A stretch of DNA of 64,000 nucleotides from NCBI GenBank assembly GCA_004194705.1, contig SADC01000867.1, forward strand, positions 372,001 through 436,000, written 5' to 3'. Shown here piece by piece: positions 44,850 through 57,599 of the stretch. The DNA comes from Ditylenchus dipsaci (lineage: Eukaryota; Nematoda; Chromadorea; Rhabditida; Anguinidae). The notes beneath the pieces are model-generated. The model was not told where the DNA came from and ran no database searches. It worked only from the letters and a program-made list of their open reading frames with translations. Position 1 is the first letter of the stretch. Every line of letters starts with the position of its first letter. The translations under genes and the position numbers were made by a program.

Positions 44850-45987
44850 TACCGAGATTTCGAAAAATTTCGTCCGAGAATCTCGTTTCTCGAAAATTTC
44901 GAAATTCTCAATCTCGTGTTTAGCTCGACCCCCTACTGCAAACACTGGTAAAAAGCCTTGGTCAAAAACTAAAACTTTACAAGACTCTTTTTGTATAAGA
45001 GTTGTCTACCAATCAAATCGACCACAACGTAATTGCGATTTCGATTTACCAAGCTACGTTACTTTAAGGTTTTATTTAGATGTTTTTTGTTTGAGATTAT
45101 TTGGCAGCTGAGCCCCATATAGAGAGGTTTTGGCCCGCTGGTCTATGCAATAGAAAAGAGTACCCAACCTTGTGAATAAGCCGCAACCCCAAAAAGGCCA
45201 ACCCCGAAAAAATAATTAAATTTAATTTTGCCAATCTCCTCCTTCTCCATCTCCTGCAATCCATTAAAAGCTCCTCTTCCCTCCTTTTGTTTCCATATGT
45301 GTATTATTGCATCTTCTAGGCCCTTTCACAGTCTATATTCGGTTGAATGGGCGGAATAAGAAGGAAGAGCAAGAAAGTCTGGTTTTAAGGCTTCTGTCTA
45401 CTATTACAGCCACAAGAGATTTATTGTCCGAAATTGTGCTTCATCTTAGAAATTTATGCACTGATTTCTTGCAGATTTTTCAGGTCCAACATTTTTCTTA
45501 TAATTTTTAAACCAAAATGAAATATTTAAAATGAATTGGGTGCAAACCACAATTATAAGTTGGGTCGCAAAATGAGTAAACACTCGGTCTGAAATTTTGA
45601 TCTTACATAAATTAGCTCTGAGCAATACCCTTGAAAAAAATATGCATTCAGAAATGGCTCATCTGTTAATACATCTTCTTGCCAACTTCTTATGCGGATT
45701 ACGAAAATTTTATCAGAAACAATGAAAATCATGAAAAAACATAAAAATTGACCAAAACATTCATACCGTATTTCCGTCACACGCCCTTTTCTGTTTGAAA
45801 TCGTGTTGCTGTCATTGTGTTTTGGTTACTTTTTCTGGAGAGCTAGAATACCACTTACCGCTGAGACCGTAAAAAAGACAGTAAGCTACACTTCGAGCGG
45901 CATCTTGCCTAATAACTATCTAAAAAACGTAAAACAACATGCACCCTCCTTTAAATGGCCAGAACTTTTTGCCCTGAAGTGTTTTTT
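44850..45987. other. Intergenic, no gene recognised
   Basis: A reading frame at 45307-45510 has a plausible coding look (GPFTVYIRLNGRNKKEEQES) but no family match and no supporting exons, so I leave it unannotated. 44860-44930 repeats TCTCG/TTTCGAAAATTTC words. Confidence 0.35.
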
Positions 45988-46440
45988 AAAAGGTTGTTAC
46001 ACTTTTCGACCCTGAAATGGCGCTTTTTCTGCCGGAAAGGGCACTTTTCCTGCCGGAAATTTTAAAAAGCTTTTTCTCTCAGGGGTTTCCTTATCATTTT
46101 TTTAGATTTTTTTGACCAACGTGTAGCCCAGAATCTCAGCTTTCTAACAAGCTATTAACTGACTGAATGAAGTTTCATAAACTTGGAGAAAAAAGTATTT
46201 TAATAAAGTAAATTTTTTCAAAATGTAGTCCATTCAAAAACCGTTCTCTTGAATTTTTTGAAACTTCATTCAGTCAGTTAATAGCTTGTTAGAAAGCTGA
46301 AATTCTGGCTACACGTTGGTCAAAAAAAAAAAAAATGATAAGGAAACCTCTGAGAATAAAAGCTTTTTAAAATTTCCGGCAGGAAAAGTGACATTTCCGG
46401 CAGAAAAAGCGCCATTTCAGGGTCGAAAAGTATTTCAACC
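45988..46440. repeat. Foldback with CTTTTTCTGCCGGAAA words
   Basis: The arms pair from TTACACTTTTCGACCCTGAA to its complement near 46440. Each arm has two TGCCGGAAA words and the core AGAATCTCAGCTTTCTAACA, which recurs in other foldbacks. Confidence 0.75.
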
Positions 46441-46970
46441 TTTTTAAAATCTTTACGAACCAGTCGACTCAGTTTGAATTCCGATTCGGTACATAATGTG
46501 AAAAGCACGATTTCGCCTGGTCCTCCCTCTGGTTTGGGTCCTTGACTGTGGAAGGCCTTTGAAAGGGCCAGGCTCAAGGCAGGGCACCAGACAAAAAATC
46601 GTGTTTTTCACATCAAATAACAAAAAAAATTGGAATTCAAATTGAGGCAACTGGAGCAAAAAGATTTTTGAAATCGCGTCAAGCCAAAATTTATGCCCGT
46701 TTCAAACCGTTGGAAATTTTGACACACCTCGTAAATAAAAAAGGATAAAATATTCGGCTATGTTCTAGTCCCTTTTACCTTGACCTCCAAGGCGAAAAAT
46801 CGATTTTGGCTTAAAAATCGTAAGAATGATCGGCTTCACTCTAAAAATGCATTTTTACACGTTAATTTACGATAGAGCATAAAAACATTATTTTGTGACT
46901 TCTTGGGAGCAACACCGGATAACACAGTGCGGGTACCAAAAGAAAGTTTTAACCCCATTTTTGGGTAACC

Positions 46971-47200
46971 CTACGTTCACAATGATCCGTTTTCCGTCCG
47001 CTTCCGCTTCCGCATCCGCACTTAATAGCACAGTATAAAAAAAGCAATAAAATTTGTTTCCGTATATGCATTTAAGTAGTCCGCATTGCAGACTACATTG
47101 TGAATTACATTAAATGCATATACGAAATAAATTTTATTGCTTGTTCTATACTGTGCTTTAAAGTGCGGATGCGGATGAAAAAAGGATCATTGTGTAGGGG
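46971..47200. repeat. Foldback CCCTACGTTCACAATGATCC
   Basis: Left CCTACGTTCACAATGATCCG; right GGATCATTGTGTAGGG. The arms contain TTCCGCATCCGCACTTAA and ATACTGTGCTTTAAAGTGCGG. 230 bp. Confidence 0.7.
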
Positions 47201-50200
47201 CATAAATACCCTAGATTTTTTTCGAACAAATTTTACTTAGGTGATTTAGCAACCCTTGTAAATGACAACTGCTTATCGGATTGACGCCACCCCCCCCCCC
47301 CTTTTCGGTTAAATGACCCAAATTCCCGTTATAAGTTGTTTTTTCTGCTAAGCAAGCTAAAAGAAACATTTTTAAACACTGTCTGAACTGAATATCTTTT
47401 TTTAAAATTTCATTTCCACTCAAAGCGTAGACGGTTTATTTAAGGTCATTTTTGGTAATTTATCTACTCTTTTAAAACAGACTCAAACATGTTTTTGATA
47501 TTTTTTCAACATCAAAAAGTATTTTTTATTTTTTGATGGAGTATTTCGGATCCCCCTTTTGGTCAAAAAAGGGTTAGGGGTGGCTTAAACCTAATAAGTA
47601 CATATTTTTCCATAAAATTCTTCATTTTCAATTGCAACGGTTCTCACCACTTCAAATTTTACTATGTCTAATGTCTCCACACTAGAAAACTAAGTTTCAG
47701 AGACTCCGCTTAAAATGGCATCAAACATGGAGAATCAAAACGGGCGGTGAGATTACCAGAAGTATAAAATTCATATAAGCCAGAAAGTTGTCAAAACGTA
47801 TACCTAATATAGAAGAAAATACTCTAGCAGAATACATTATTTTCTACTATTCAGTTTACTATAGTTCTGGTCAAGACCATGATTTTTTAAAAGTCAGAAT
47901 TGATTGCAGGCTCTGAAAACCATTTCCGAAACTGTTTTTGCATCCTAAAATTTCTGTAGCACAAGTCAAGACAAATTTTTTGCCTAGTCCTTTGCATGAT
48001 TTTATGAAACCATTAAATGGATGAGAGCGGCTCTCGAAATTTCTCATTAAGCTGAGCTCATTGTCCAGTGTCCTGCAGCAGCAGCCACAAGCTATTACTA
48101 CCAAACAAAGGTTGGTCCCATCCCAATTTTTGGTCTTTTTGGTGGAGCCAATTTTAATTAACGAAGACCCAAAGAAAGAGCAAGCATAATGCCTATGAGC
48201 ACAACAAGCATTGGGAATTCTTTCTGCTAAATGCAGTCACAAAATTAGAATTTTCTAAGCCAATTTAAAAATGCTTCCAGAGCTTAAATTTAGAATTCAA
48301 AAATTAAAATCCATCTTTTTTAAAAAAGGGTTTTCGCCAGCTGTGCCCATATTGTTTTACCCCAAAGAAGTATTTTACTTATAATGCTGGAGAGTTGGTG
48401 GTATATTTAGAGGTTATTTATAGCCACAAAAACGAGAATAAATGGGTGCTAGCTAGTGTGTTAATTTTATTTCATTACACACTTTATTTGTTTGAACCCG
48501 AGAGTCATTCTCTTCCTCATGCATACATTTATTTATGTCTTTATTCACTGCTTTTGCTGCTGTTTTTATTTTCTCCTTTTGCCAGTAGACAGATATATGG
48601 CCTCTAGAAATTACATACCACTGCCAAAACGATGGAAAATACTAAGACAGTGGAAAATTCTGCAAAGATAAAGAGATACACGCGGTCTACAGCGCGAAAG
48701 CTAAAGTACTGTTTTCGGGTAGTCTTGTAGTAGTTGACCTATCAGACTACTTTTAGAAATATAATGTACGTACCGTATTTCTTCTAATAGAGAGGCATGC
48801 CGCTCTATTTTTCAAACACTGAAAAATCAGGAAATTGTCAATCAAAAATTACGCTTATTAGAAAGCTGAGATCCAGGGCTAAATTTTGGTATGAAAATTG
48901 ATGAAAATTTCAAAAAATTTCTAGGTGAAAACAGATTTTTACGATTTGGCAGGGTAAACGAATAATTTGGCGGGGTAAAACAATTTGAGCCTTAGGGAAA
49001 TAGTCGAAAAAAAAAGTAAAAAAATGTTGTGAAATTTCTAGAACAGATTTGTTGTAATTTGATGGATATGTATTTTGTTTAGTTTTAAATTTTAGTAATT
49101 ACTTGTAATTATTTGTGTTAAAAACAAAAGATTTTTCTTTAAAACGTTTTTGCAGCACATTAAACCGTTTAACGCTCGTTTTTTGCAGATCAGATTCAAT
49201 CTGGGACAATCTGTTACAATCTGGGACCTTCGCCGGTTTAGGGGACCACCACTTATTTCGCTATAATTTTTTTCTAATTTTTACATGTCGATTATGCTGA
49301 TCATAGTAATTTCGAAAACAGTTTATTAGTAATGATGAAAATCATGCTGATTAAGGTGATAATGGTCAATTTGATCACCATAATAAACTCTATCATTATA
49401 TAAAAATGGTGGCAAAAAGTGGTGTCTAATGAATCCATAATAAATCCTAGATCCTAGACCAGGCCAAACCGGAATAAAGCCGAAATTTTTTTTAAATGAG
49501 GGGTCAGTTTTTAAAAACTAGTCGAAAAAATTTAGAAATTAAAAAACCCCAGGAACTTCTAAATTGATCTAATACGGTCTGTTTCTAACATGGTAGTTAA
49601 AATTCTGCTCGATGCATCTTGTTACTCGACCACTATTTACCATGCGCCAATGAGATTCCAACCAATCTACAGAGTAGCCCGAACAGTATTACCCTTTGAA
49701 AAAAATCAGCGATCTGGCTCACCAGTGGCCTGAATTTTGAATATGCTACATTCGCTTCATAAACCAAGTACTAACTACACATCTAAAAATGTATCATTTA
49801 TAGTCTGAATATATATAAACCTTGTTTGAGTGAAATTGGCATCAGCCCTACAAAACAAACAAACAGAGTTTGCACATCGGAAGTTGGATCTGAAGAGAAG
49901 GTGTAAATTTCAGAGGTCTTTAATGAAATGCCTGCAGCACTTTAGTGGATTGCAGCAAGTGAATAAACTATATTATAAATGAATGAGTGGCCCCTCCCCC
50001 TCTTGGCCCCGCATAGCAAGGGGAGGAGCAGCAATTCATAAATGAAGCACTCATTATTATGCCATGGCTAGCCAGCAATATATCTGTCTTCTAGCCAGCC
50101 AACAACAGTAATGACTCCCGAGCTTTTTGAGCCAAAGAGAAGGAGCTTTTGTTTTTGTTGCCGAATCGCGTGTTAACTACCAGTTGTAGCAGAAATGCCC

Positions 50201-51512
50201 AAGCTGAGTTGTTGCTTGCTACCAAAAAGAGAGCCAGCAAGCTCAGCAAAGTAACAGGTCTCTTTTCTGTTTTTGTCTGCAATCAATTTCTAATAATGGG
50301 TCAATTCGTTTATTATTTTAGGTGGCCAACGTCGTCTTGTATTCATTCAGCTTCTTTTACAAAAAAGAACATCTATTAATTATAAACGTATATTACCTAT
50401 ATTCATATTCGAATGTCATACTTTTTCAGCTATTAAAGCCTATTCCGAAAAGTCGTAAACTATCTTTTTGACAGAAATTGACTGATGAAATTCTGTTTGA
50501 AATTCTATCTAATTTAAGTAAGTTTAAAATAAATATGAAAAGTTTAAAAGAACCTTGAATATGCGCGGGACCACCCTGATTGTGTTAACAACTAGAGTCA
50601 AAAGCAGCCTCTTGGTGCCTCTATCGCTTTTGTACCCACTAACGGTAGTGAATCGATCAGAAAATACATGTGAAACTAATAAATTAATGCACATTAAAAA
50701 AACTGCTGATTTTTAATCTGTCAGCAAATTTGAAAATCTTATAACTCTAGAAACCAATCACCATCTGAGAATCACCATCAAAAAATACCTTAGACTCTAA
50801 GTAACAACGTAACAGAGAGCTTTGTTTAGTTTCGGTTTAAAAATAAAAAAATTTGCATAGACGTTGAAAAAAAGAGCTAATTTTTTAACCTAGGAGTCAA
50901 GAAAAATTCAACTTACATATGAATTTTTTTTAATTTATCTACTGCGCTTAGAATTTTTTTTAAAGTAGATAAGCTAAAAAATAAAGTTAAAAAATAAAAT
51001 AAAAATTGAAAAACCATAACAAGATTTGCTGTAACATATAATGGTATAAAAAAATTCAGCGTTGAAAAAATTATGCGGCAAAAATTTTCGGTACACGCTT
51101 TAAAAGCGAGTTTTTGTAATTTTGGACCAGGTATAACGAAATTTTGTTACCTCGATTTTGGCCCTATTTTATTTATGCTTATCGTGTAGAGGAAGTTCTT
51201 TTAGGCGGGGTTTCACGGATTAAGCGTCGGTAAAAGTTCATCTTTCAGGGATCACTGCTCGCTGGTAAGGACAGACTGGCAAAATTCACTCTCTTTTGTT
51301 TTTTATTAGTTAACAGCAATTGTTGAGAGTATGCATACAACATGATATGTCGTTCGACGCAAAAAGAGAAGCACTATTATTCTGTAGAAAAAATTCTCTG
51401 AAAGACTAACGAAAATTTCAGAAAACGCTTTCATATTTCATGTTTCGGAGGGTTAATTTTCAATATTTTACTCACCCTAGTCACTCACCCTACCCAAAGA
51501 TTTTAACTACTC
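47201..51512. other. Gene-free stretch of about 4.3 kb
   Basis: No host gene or transposase found. Pieces: a poly-C run at 47287-47301; a partial TACCGTATTTCTTCTAATAG element starting near 48773; TTTGGCAGGGTAAACGAATA words with the CTGAGATCCAGGGCTA core at 48863-48985 (related to 10738-11085); and a stretch at 50590-50700 that resembles 18697-18800 (CTCTATCGCTTTTGTACCCA). Confidence 0.45.
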
Positions 51513-52066
51513 TATCAGAAAACCCTGCTATTATCACGTCAAATTCTTCGAAATGATCCGTAAAGGGGGTGCAACAGAAAGTTACGGCCAAAAGAAGATC
51601 ACCCTTCATCATTTTCTCAAATAACATTTTGACGTAAAAGTTTTTTCGCTACACAAACCTGAGATTCTGGCTTCGGATTCGTGTTCAGCACAGTTGATTT
51701 GAATGTGAAACTGCTCTTGAAGCTAAAAAATACGTGAAAAATTGCAAATCCGCTCTAGACAAATAAACATTCAAATTCGAAATATCATTCAATGTTTATA
51801 AATGTTTATTTGGGTGGAGCGGATTTCAAATTTGACAAGTACTTTCAGGTCAAAGATCAGTTTCACATACAAATCGACTATGCTGAACATGAACCCGGTG
51901 TTTGAATTCTAAGTTTGTCTAGCGAAAAAAAGTTTTACGTCAAAATGTTATATGAAGAAATGATGAGGGGTGATGTTCACTATGCCGTAACTTTCTGTTG
52001 CACCGCCTTTTTCCGGGTCATCAAAATTAATATGATGAACGAATAGCAGGGCTTTCTAATACAGTA
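51513..52066. repeat. Diverged palindrome, about 550 bp
   Basis: The arms pair from AGAAAACCCTGCTATTATC to TGATGAACGAATAGCAGGGC, meeting near 51795 (AAATAAACATTCAAATTCG). Divergence between the arms is higher than in the Tc1-type palindrome, so it is probably older. The motif ATTCGTGTTCAGCACAGTTG is echoed at 59274-59300. Confidence 0.6.
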
Positions 52067-52130
52067 GCTCAACTTTTTGGGAAGGGCGAGCGACTAGTAA
52101 AAACACTATGAAATATACCAAATTTTAGTT

Positions 52131-52578
52131 GGCGCCGGCGCTAATTCTGAACCCGGCGGAGCGCCGGCTTAGCGCCGGCGCCGTAAGCGCCGGCGCTCCG
52201 CCGGCGCTTACGGCGCCGCCGACATACCTGATTATAACATTCACATTATTCAATACTGCTTTTCAAAAAATTATTATACTCTGCGTTTATATTTAATAAA
52301 ATCCGCACTGTTATTTTCCAAGCAGTGAAGTTAAAGAACAGTAAAAAAGAATGATTATTAACGGTATCCGAGATAACCACTACTTAAGTGGTTTAAGCGC
52401 CGGTATAATCGCCGACTGAGCGCCGGCGCTAACTTTGAACCCGGCGGAGCGCCGGCTGAGCGCCGGCGCTAATTCTTAACCCGGGGGAGCGCCGACTAAG
52501 CGCCGGCGCCGTAAGCGCCGGCGCTTAGCTGGCGCTAATTGTGAACCCGGCGCAGCGCCGGCGCTCCGCCGGCGCTTG
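52131..52578. mobile_element. GC-rich GCGCCGGCGC element(s)
   Basis: Two GC-rich blocks (52131-52215 and 52395-52578) of the same words as 31058-31332 flank 180 AT-rich bases. The right tip GGCGCTTGAATAATCATG resembles the complement of the 31058 end. The left tip and target duplication are not clear, so it may be two partial copies. Confidence 0.6.
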
Positions 52579-52820
52579 AATAATCATGCCCCCCCCCCAG
52601 GAATCCGACCTGTTAAAATCGCTGTAACTACCCTAGCAAACAACAAGTTTAGGCTTAGCCCTTAGGCTTGGGGTAGGCCAGCGTACGGAAGTTGTGACTA
52701 ATGAAGAGTTTGCGCACATTTTGCGGGATCTGGGACATAAATTTAGGAACTTTTTACTGAAGTAAAAAAGGTGAAAATCGTTGGGGGGTGGTTATTCGCT
52801 ACTAGCGTCAAATATTTGTA

Positions 52821-53084
52821 CAGGGTGAGTTGTCAAAACTTGAGCATTTTTGAATTTCCGCCAATTTATCTGCCTTCGGTCTTTTTAATAAATTTTTTAT
52901 TCACAGATGGTTGGCTCGACATATTATTCTTGTTGATGAACTACTTCTTAGATTTTGGCTGAAACCCCACTTTTTTGCGTTTTTTTTGAACACTCATTAT
53001 TAAAAATTTATGAGAATGCACACTCCGGTGCGCGGAAGACCTTGACAAAAAAATTTAAATGGTGCAATTTCACGACTCACCTTG
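52821..53084. mobile_element. Tc1/mariner-type MITE (CAGGGTGAGT), TA-flanked
   Basis: CAGGGTGAGTTGTCAAAACT on the left; the complement of the right end reads CAAGGTGAGTCGTGAAATT, between TA (52819-52820, 53085-53086). Shares GGTGCGCGGAAG with the larger element at 31577-34828. Confidence 0.6.
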
Positions 53085-53459
53085 TATACTCATTTTGACC
53101 GTTTTCAAAGTTTTACAAAAAATCCGTTTTTTTTAGATTTTAATTTTTTTATCTAAGTTTTCAGGTGCTACATCGATATTCCTACTGCATACTATGGCCG
53201 CGTGTGTGTGCTTCGAAAAAGGTATTCTCTAGTAATGGCAGTGTAAATAAATCGTGTTATTGCTTGAGAATACAAATTTCTAGTGCACACTCCTGCGAAA
53301 TATTCATTACTCCTTATTTTTCCGGTGTAATCGCCAAAATATTGAACGCTAAATTCAGGATTTCGTCAAATATTCATTTAGTCTCAAATTGAAATACATC
53401 ACTGAAAGTAGAAATTTCAACAGCAAATTCCGAAATTTCATCAGCATATTTTGTATGGC

Positions 53460-53965
53460 TCAAATTCTTTTCCCCCGTCAAACCCCGTTCCGTGTTTTGA
53501 TACAAAATTTTAGCCCTGTTTCTCAGCTTTCTAACAAGCTATCAAATGACTTACTGAGACTTTAAAAAAGTCTTTGTATGCAACAAATTGTTCAAAAAAT
53601 TTGGTCTAGGCCGTTTGACTCCCCATTCAAATATTCCAATTGAAGAAATTGAATTTTAGATTTGATACAGAATTTTTTTAATTTTAATGGTAAACTCGGC
53701 TTTAGGTAAATTTTCTGTAAATTTTCTTTTCCCTGCAGTAAATTCTCCTGCGGTAAATTCCTCGCAAAAATTTTAAAATTGATGTGTTTTATGTTATGAA
53801 AAAATCATAATGTATGAAAAAAAATGGATGCATGAAAAAAGCATGCATACCAGAGTTTCTTTATGCAGTGGGCCCCAGCTAACAAAACTATGTTCAAATC
53901 CCATCTTTTTAGGATTCTAGGTACCATTTTCAGGTGGTTTACCTTGGTCCCCCAAGGCAAAAAGT
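53460..53965. repeat. Fragments of several repeat families
   Basis: 53465-53540: CCCCGTCAAACCCC with the TTAGCCCTGTTTCTCAGCTT core. 53735-53765: CTGCAGTAAATTCTC words like the MULE-A ends. 53835-53965: copy of the GGGCCCCAGCTAACAAAACT family also at 17098 and 57770. Confidence 0.5.
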
Positions 53966-54189
53966 CGAATTTTGGTCAAATTTTTTTTTCCAAAAATCAA
54001 CTTTTTAGGTCAGAAAATGCCTGAAAACACCTTTTTATCGTTTTCAGCGCATAAGAATTACTTAGAAATGGTTAAAACCTGATTTTGAAAAAAAATTTGT
54101 TGGGGGGGGAGGTATTCGCTACTAGCGCCAAAAAATCGTATAATTTCAAACATTTTTTACAATCCAACCCCAGTTCTGCTGGATTATTC

Positions 54190-54710
54190 ATGCGCCATCT
54201 AAACCAAATGGTCGTTCATTTGGTGAGAATTTTAATTACATGTTTTCAGGTTTGAAACCTGTTTTCTGAACTAATTTGAGCATTCTAAAATGGTTTCCCA
54301 GTAGTCAAATGCCGTCTTATAGGCTATTTTTTGATTTTTCGTGAAATCGCTAAAATGAAAGTTCACTACATAGAAATCATCTTGGGATTATCAATTTATT
54401 TGAAGCAGAAACATGAGAGAAAAAATTGCGCATGTAGACATCCAGATTCACCACTTGCAGCAGTATATGGATCGAGTGGACCAAAACAATTAACTTCTTT
54501 ATTTCAACCTATCTGCCAGAGTATCCATTCATCTCCAGATATCGCCAACCCACTAAACCACCTGAGCATTGAGGGCTAATACTCAGGCGCTTCCAACTGG
54601 TTACCGGTACCTAGGTACTATTACATAAAACTTCCACCTGAGTACTGATACTTAGGTACAAAAACCTGAGCACCACCTGGATAACACTACTCTAGGTACG
54701 TGCAAGGTTT
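54190..54710. repeat. ACCTGG/ACCTGAGTACC repeat region, relative of 14130-15535
   Basis: 54195-54320 (CCAAATGGTCGTTCATTTGG, CCTGTTTTCTGAACTAATTT) matches parts of 15025-15240. 54580-54705 has CCTGAGTACTGATACTTAGG-type words. Confidence 0.5.
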
Positions 54711-54821
54711 ATCAGGGTGCCGGTTTATTGCGAGTGAACTGTAACCCCAATAGAAGATGCACCTCGATATAGGATACACCTGGCACACATTTGGTTTGTC
54801 TTAGAAAAATTAAGGCTAATT

Positions 54822-55388
54822 GAGGCTGGGGGAGATCTGGCAAAAACGAGATTTGGCAAAAACGAGATTTGGCAAAACGAGATTTGGCAGAACGAGATTT
54901 GGCAGAACGAGATTTGGCAGAACGAGATTTGGCAAAAACGAGATTTGGCAAAACGAGATTTGGCAGAACGAGATTTGGCAGAACGAGATTTGGCAGAACG
55001 AGATTTGGCAAAACGATATTTGGCAAAAACGAGATTTGGCAAAACGAGATTTGGCAGAACGAGATTTGGCAGAACGAGATTTGGCAGAACGAGATTTGGC
55101 AAAACGATATTTGGCAAAAACGAGATTTGGCAAATCGATATTTGGCAAAACGATATTTTGCAAACCGAGATTTGGCAAGCTGATATTTGTTGCTAAACAA
55201 AGTAGCTGAGCAGATTGTGAGCATGGTTTAGCATCTGAAACGTTGGGAAGAATGCCTTCGTTTGTATTCGAACGAGGAATTGCGGGGTACTTATGCCATG
55301 AATAGTTCAGCCAAGCTTGCCAAATATCTTTTTACAAAACATACAATTTCCAAATCTCGTTTTTTGCCAAATCTCCCCTAGCCCTAAT
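54822..55388. mobile_element. Element with one-sided expansion of its terminal word GAGATTTGGCARAAC
   Basis: The left tip GAGGCTGGGGGAGATCTGGC and the right tip (complement of TGCCAAATCTCCCCTAGCCC) are inverted. The right arm has three copies of the word; the left arm has about 24 (54835-55195). The short unique middle is 55200-55310. Confidence 0.75.
54835..55195. repeat. Tandem array, about 24 units of GAGATTTGGCARAAC (15-16 bp)
   Basis: Units are 15 or 16 bases and differ mainly in the tail (AAAAC, AAAAAC, AGAAC). A higher-order order AAAAAC, AAAAC, AGAAC x3 recurs at least three times, showing duplication of multi-unit blocks. Near-multiples of three keep all frames open, giving false repeat proteins on both strands. 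Confidence 0.9.
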
Positions 55389-55499
55389 AGACACTCGATA
55401 TAAGATACACTTTATAAGATACACCTCGATACAAGATACACCTAGGTCAGTCCCGACTAATGAATTGGCACTCGATTTAATATACAGCAAAGAAAAATT

Positions 55500-56370
55500 T
55501 ATATCTTTTGTTGCAGAAATAGTTGTGTTAATCCTTTAAGGATGCGAGCAGAACACACGTTTAAGCATTTTCTTTGTAAATAACAAATGTCGATGTGAAC
55601 TGTAATACACTGTCGATACCTGTACGCCAATCATCGTAGAATTTCTGGTATAAAAACTCGTAAAAAAACTCATTATATAATAATACGGTTATCCATTTTG
55701 AGACCAAATGACGCTCGTGGAATGTGCTCGACAATGGCCAGCACATTCCGCCAAATACCCTTGGTATATCTAAATAAGTATCTCTAGAAATATTTTACTC
55801 TTTTGGAGTTTAACACTTAAAAGCTGTTTGTACCAATGCAACCGTCTTGTTCAGAATTTTACGCTGAAAAAAAGGCGAAAAAAGTTCTCTGAAAAAGTGC
55901 TATTTCCATGAGACCCTCATATGTTGATTGTATGAAATCAGACAGTTTTGGGTTGTTTCAGTAATTTTATTGTGTTTTTGATAGAATAACAACTTTGCGC
56001 AGCTCAAACACGTGTTTGGTGCAGAATTCAACGAGTTTTCAAATAAATACAAGGTTATTCGGGTTAGTGACCGTACAACATGCAAAATATTAGCACTATT
56101 CAATAGGAATTTGAAATAAAAAATTTAGTTCTTTTTTATAAGGATCGAGAAATTGTTGATATCACCGTTTATTTTACAGAGCGCAGAAACTGCACATCAT
56201 TTTGATACCAAAACGAGGCAGAAAGTTCTGAGAGAAAGTATGGAAGGAAAATTTTTTCATTTTTGCGATACATCTATACCCCGTACTTTGTATCAGTTTC
56301 GGTATTTTGTATTTTTCATAAAGAACATATTTTCAACTTTTCGACCCCACCGGAGTATACACCCCCCCCC
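55500..56370. other. AT-rich spacer
   Basis: No gene, repeat or hairpin that I can support. A short poly-C with CCGGAGTATACACCCCCC at 56348-56373 recurs at 57366-57390. Confidence 0.4.
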
Positions 56371-56375
56371 CCAGG

Positions 56376-56475
56376 TATAACAGCGATCGGATACAAATTG
56401 TGATCGGATACAGTGATCGGATACAATTGCGATCGGATACAGCGATCGGATACAACTCCGATCGGATACAGCGAT
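56376..56475. repeat. Tandem GCGATCGGATACA array
   Basis: Seven units of CGATCGGATACA, 12-16 bases apart, directly left of the pogo-like MITE. Confidence 0.8.
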
Positions 56476-56477
56476 TA

Positions 56478-56660
56478 CAGTTGACTCTCTCGTTAACGAA
56501 TCTCTCGTTAACAAATTTCTCTCGTTAACGAACTTTCGGTCAGGACTTTTTAGTTTAACTTGGTTGGTTTGGTCGTTAACGAACTCTTTTGTTAACGAAC
56601 TCTCTCGTCAACGAAGTAATACGTCCGGTCCTTCGGGTTTGTTAACGAGAGAGTCGACTG
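56478..56660. mobile_element. Pogo/Tigger-like MITE with CTCGTTAACGAA words
   Basis: The ends CAGTTGACTCTCTCGTTAAC and complement lie between TA. Six copies of TCTCGTTAACGAA (self-complementary GTTAAC) and a core like TCGGTCAGGACT / GTCCGGTCC. Confidence 0.8.
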
Positions 56661-56756
56661 TAATTAATTTTGTATCACCACTCTTTTTTACTCGATTTTC
56701 CTTGATCAAAAGCTCTCATATTATTTGTTTGCATTTATGTGAGCTCTCTTTTTAAA

Positions 56757-56990
56757 GGCCATTGCCACCTGTTTTGAATTGTCCCCCGCCAATTCGAATT
56801 TTTTGCCTAATCATTAAACTTCTGCATGGATTTTTTTATCTTGGTTTCTAACAAAACAAGGCTTAGAATTTAATTTTAGGTATAGTTGTGATAGAAACCA
56901 AGTTGAAAAATCAGTACAGAAGTTCAATGATTAGGGGAAAAATTTAAATTGGCGGAGGACAACCGTTGTCGGAGACGGCAATGACCCTTT
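56757..56990. repeat. Foldback AAAGGCCATTGCC
   Basis: CCGCCAATTCGAATTTTTTG pairs with AAATTTAAATTGGCGGAGG. The outer tips GGCCATTGCC and GGCAATGACC match partly. Confidence 0.6.
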
Positions 56991-57092
56991 AAGCTCATTT
57001 TGTTGTTGTTTCTTTCGTTCGTATTTTAATATGATTTCCATGAAATTGTTCTCACAATGTTCTATCACAATTAAATTTTAAGCGTTGCATCA

Positions 57093-57372
57093 ACATCTTA
57101 GCGCCACATTGTAGCGTAGCTCAAGAGCCACGAAACCAATTTCACAGAATGATTTTTGAAAATTTGAATGCTGAGAAACGGCCTTTTGAAAAAGTTCAAT
57201 TTTTTTAAATGACCAAAATCCGAGTTTTTCCCAATTTTTTCGGATTTTAGTCATTTAAAAAATTGAATTTTTTAAAAGGCCATGTCTCAGCGTTTAAATT
57301 TCCGAAAATCATTCTCTGAAATTGGTTTTGGAGCCCTTGAGCTGCGCTACATTGTGCTGCTAAAATTTGACC
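57093..57372. repeat. Foldback with GCGCTACATTGTG core
   Basis: CATTGTAGCGTAGCTCAAGA pairs with CTTGAGCTGCGCTACATTGT. The centre is near 57230 (CCCAATTTTTTCGGATTTTAG). Same type as 43370-44040. Confidence 0.7.
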
Positions 57373-57599
57373 CTACCGGAGTATACCCCCCCCCAAACGG
57401 ATTTTTTTAAAAGTGTTTCCAAACACCCTATATCGACCTGAAATTGCCTCAGGAGTTCGAAAAAGACATTTTTTTTGAGTTCTGATCCATAAAAAATCGA
57501 GCTTTCAGCATTTTGAAATTTCGACCATTTGCCTGTTTTGGCATGTGTTGGTCACTGGAGCTGGGCAAAAAGAGCCTCTAAATGCTTTTTGTTCAAGAG

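Larger units (their letters stand above)
54738..55495. mobile_element. Pogo-like element with GATACACCTCGATATA words, split by another insertion
   Basis: The left part (54738-54793) and right part (55389-55495) share CACCTCGATATAGGATACAC-type words. The right part has the core GGTCAGTCCCGACTAATG. The middle is the 54822-55388 element. Confidence 0.55.

Noticed and set aside
45307..45510. Possible exon GPFTVYIRLNGRNKKEEQES
   Set aside because: No partner exons, family or start context could be found; left unannotated.
47287..47301. Poly-C run as a functional site
   Set aside because: Simple homopolymer; others occur at 24370, 52595 and 56360, and length may be an assembly artefact.
54835..55195. 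CRISPR-like repeat array
   Set aside because: No spacers: units are directly adjacent and the genome is eukaryotic.
54712..55224. Long open frames on both strands encoding NEIWQ, DLAER or FCQIS repeats
   Set aside because: They come from a 15-base tandem array with no stop codon in any frame; no gene context.
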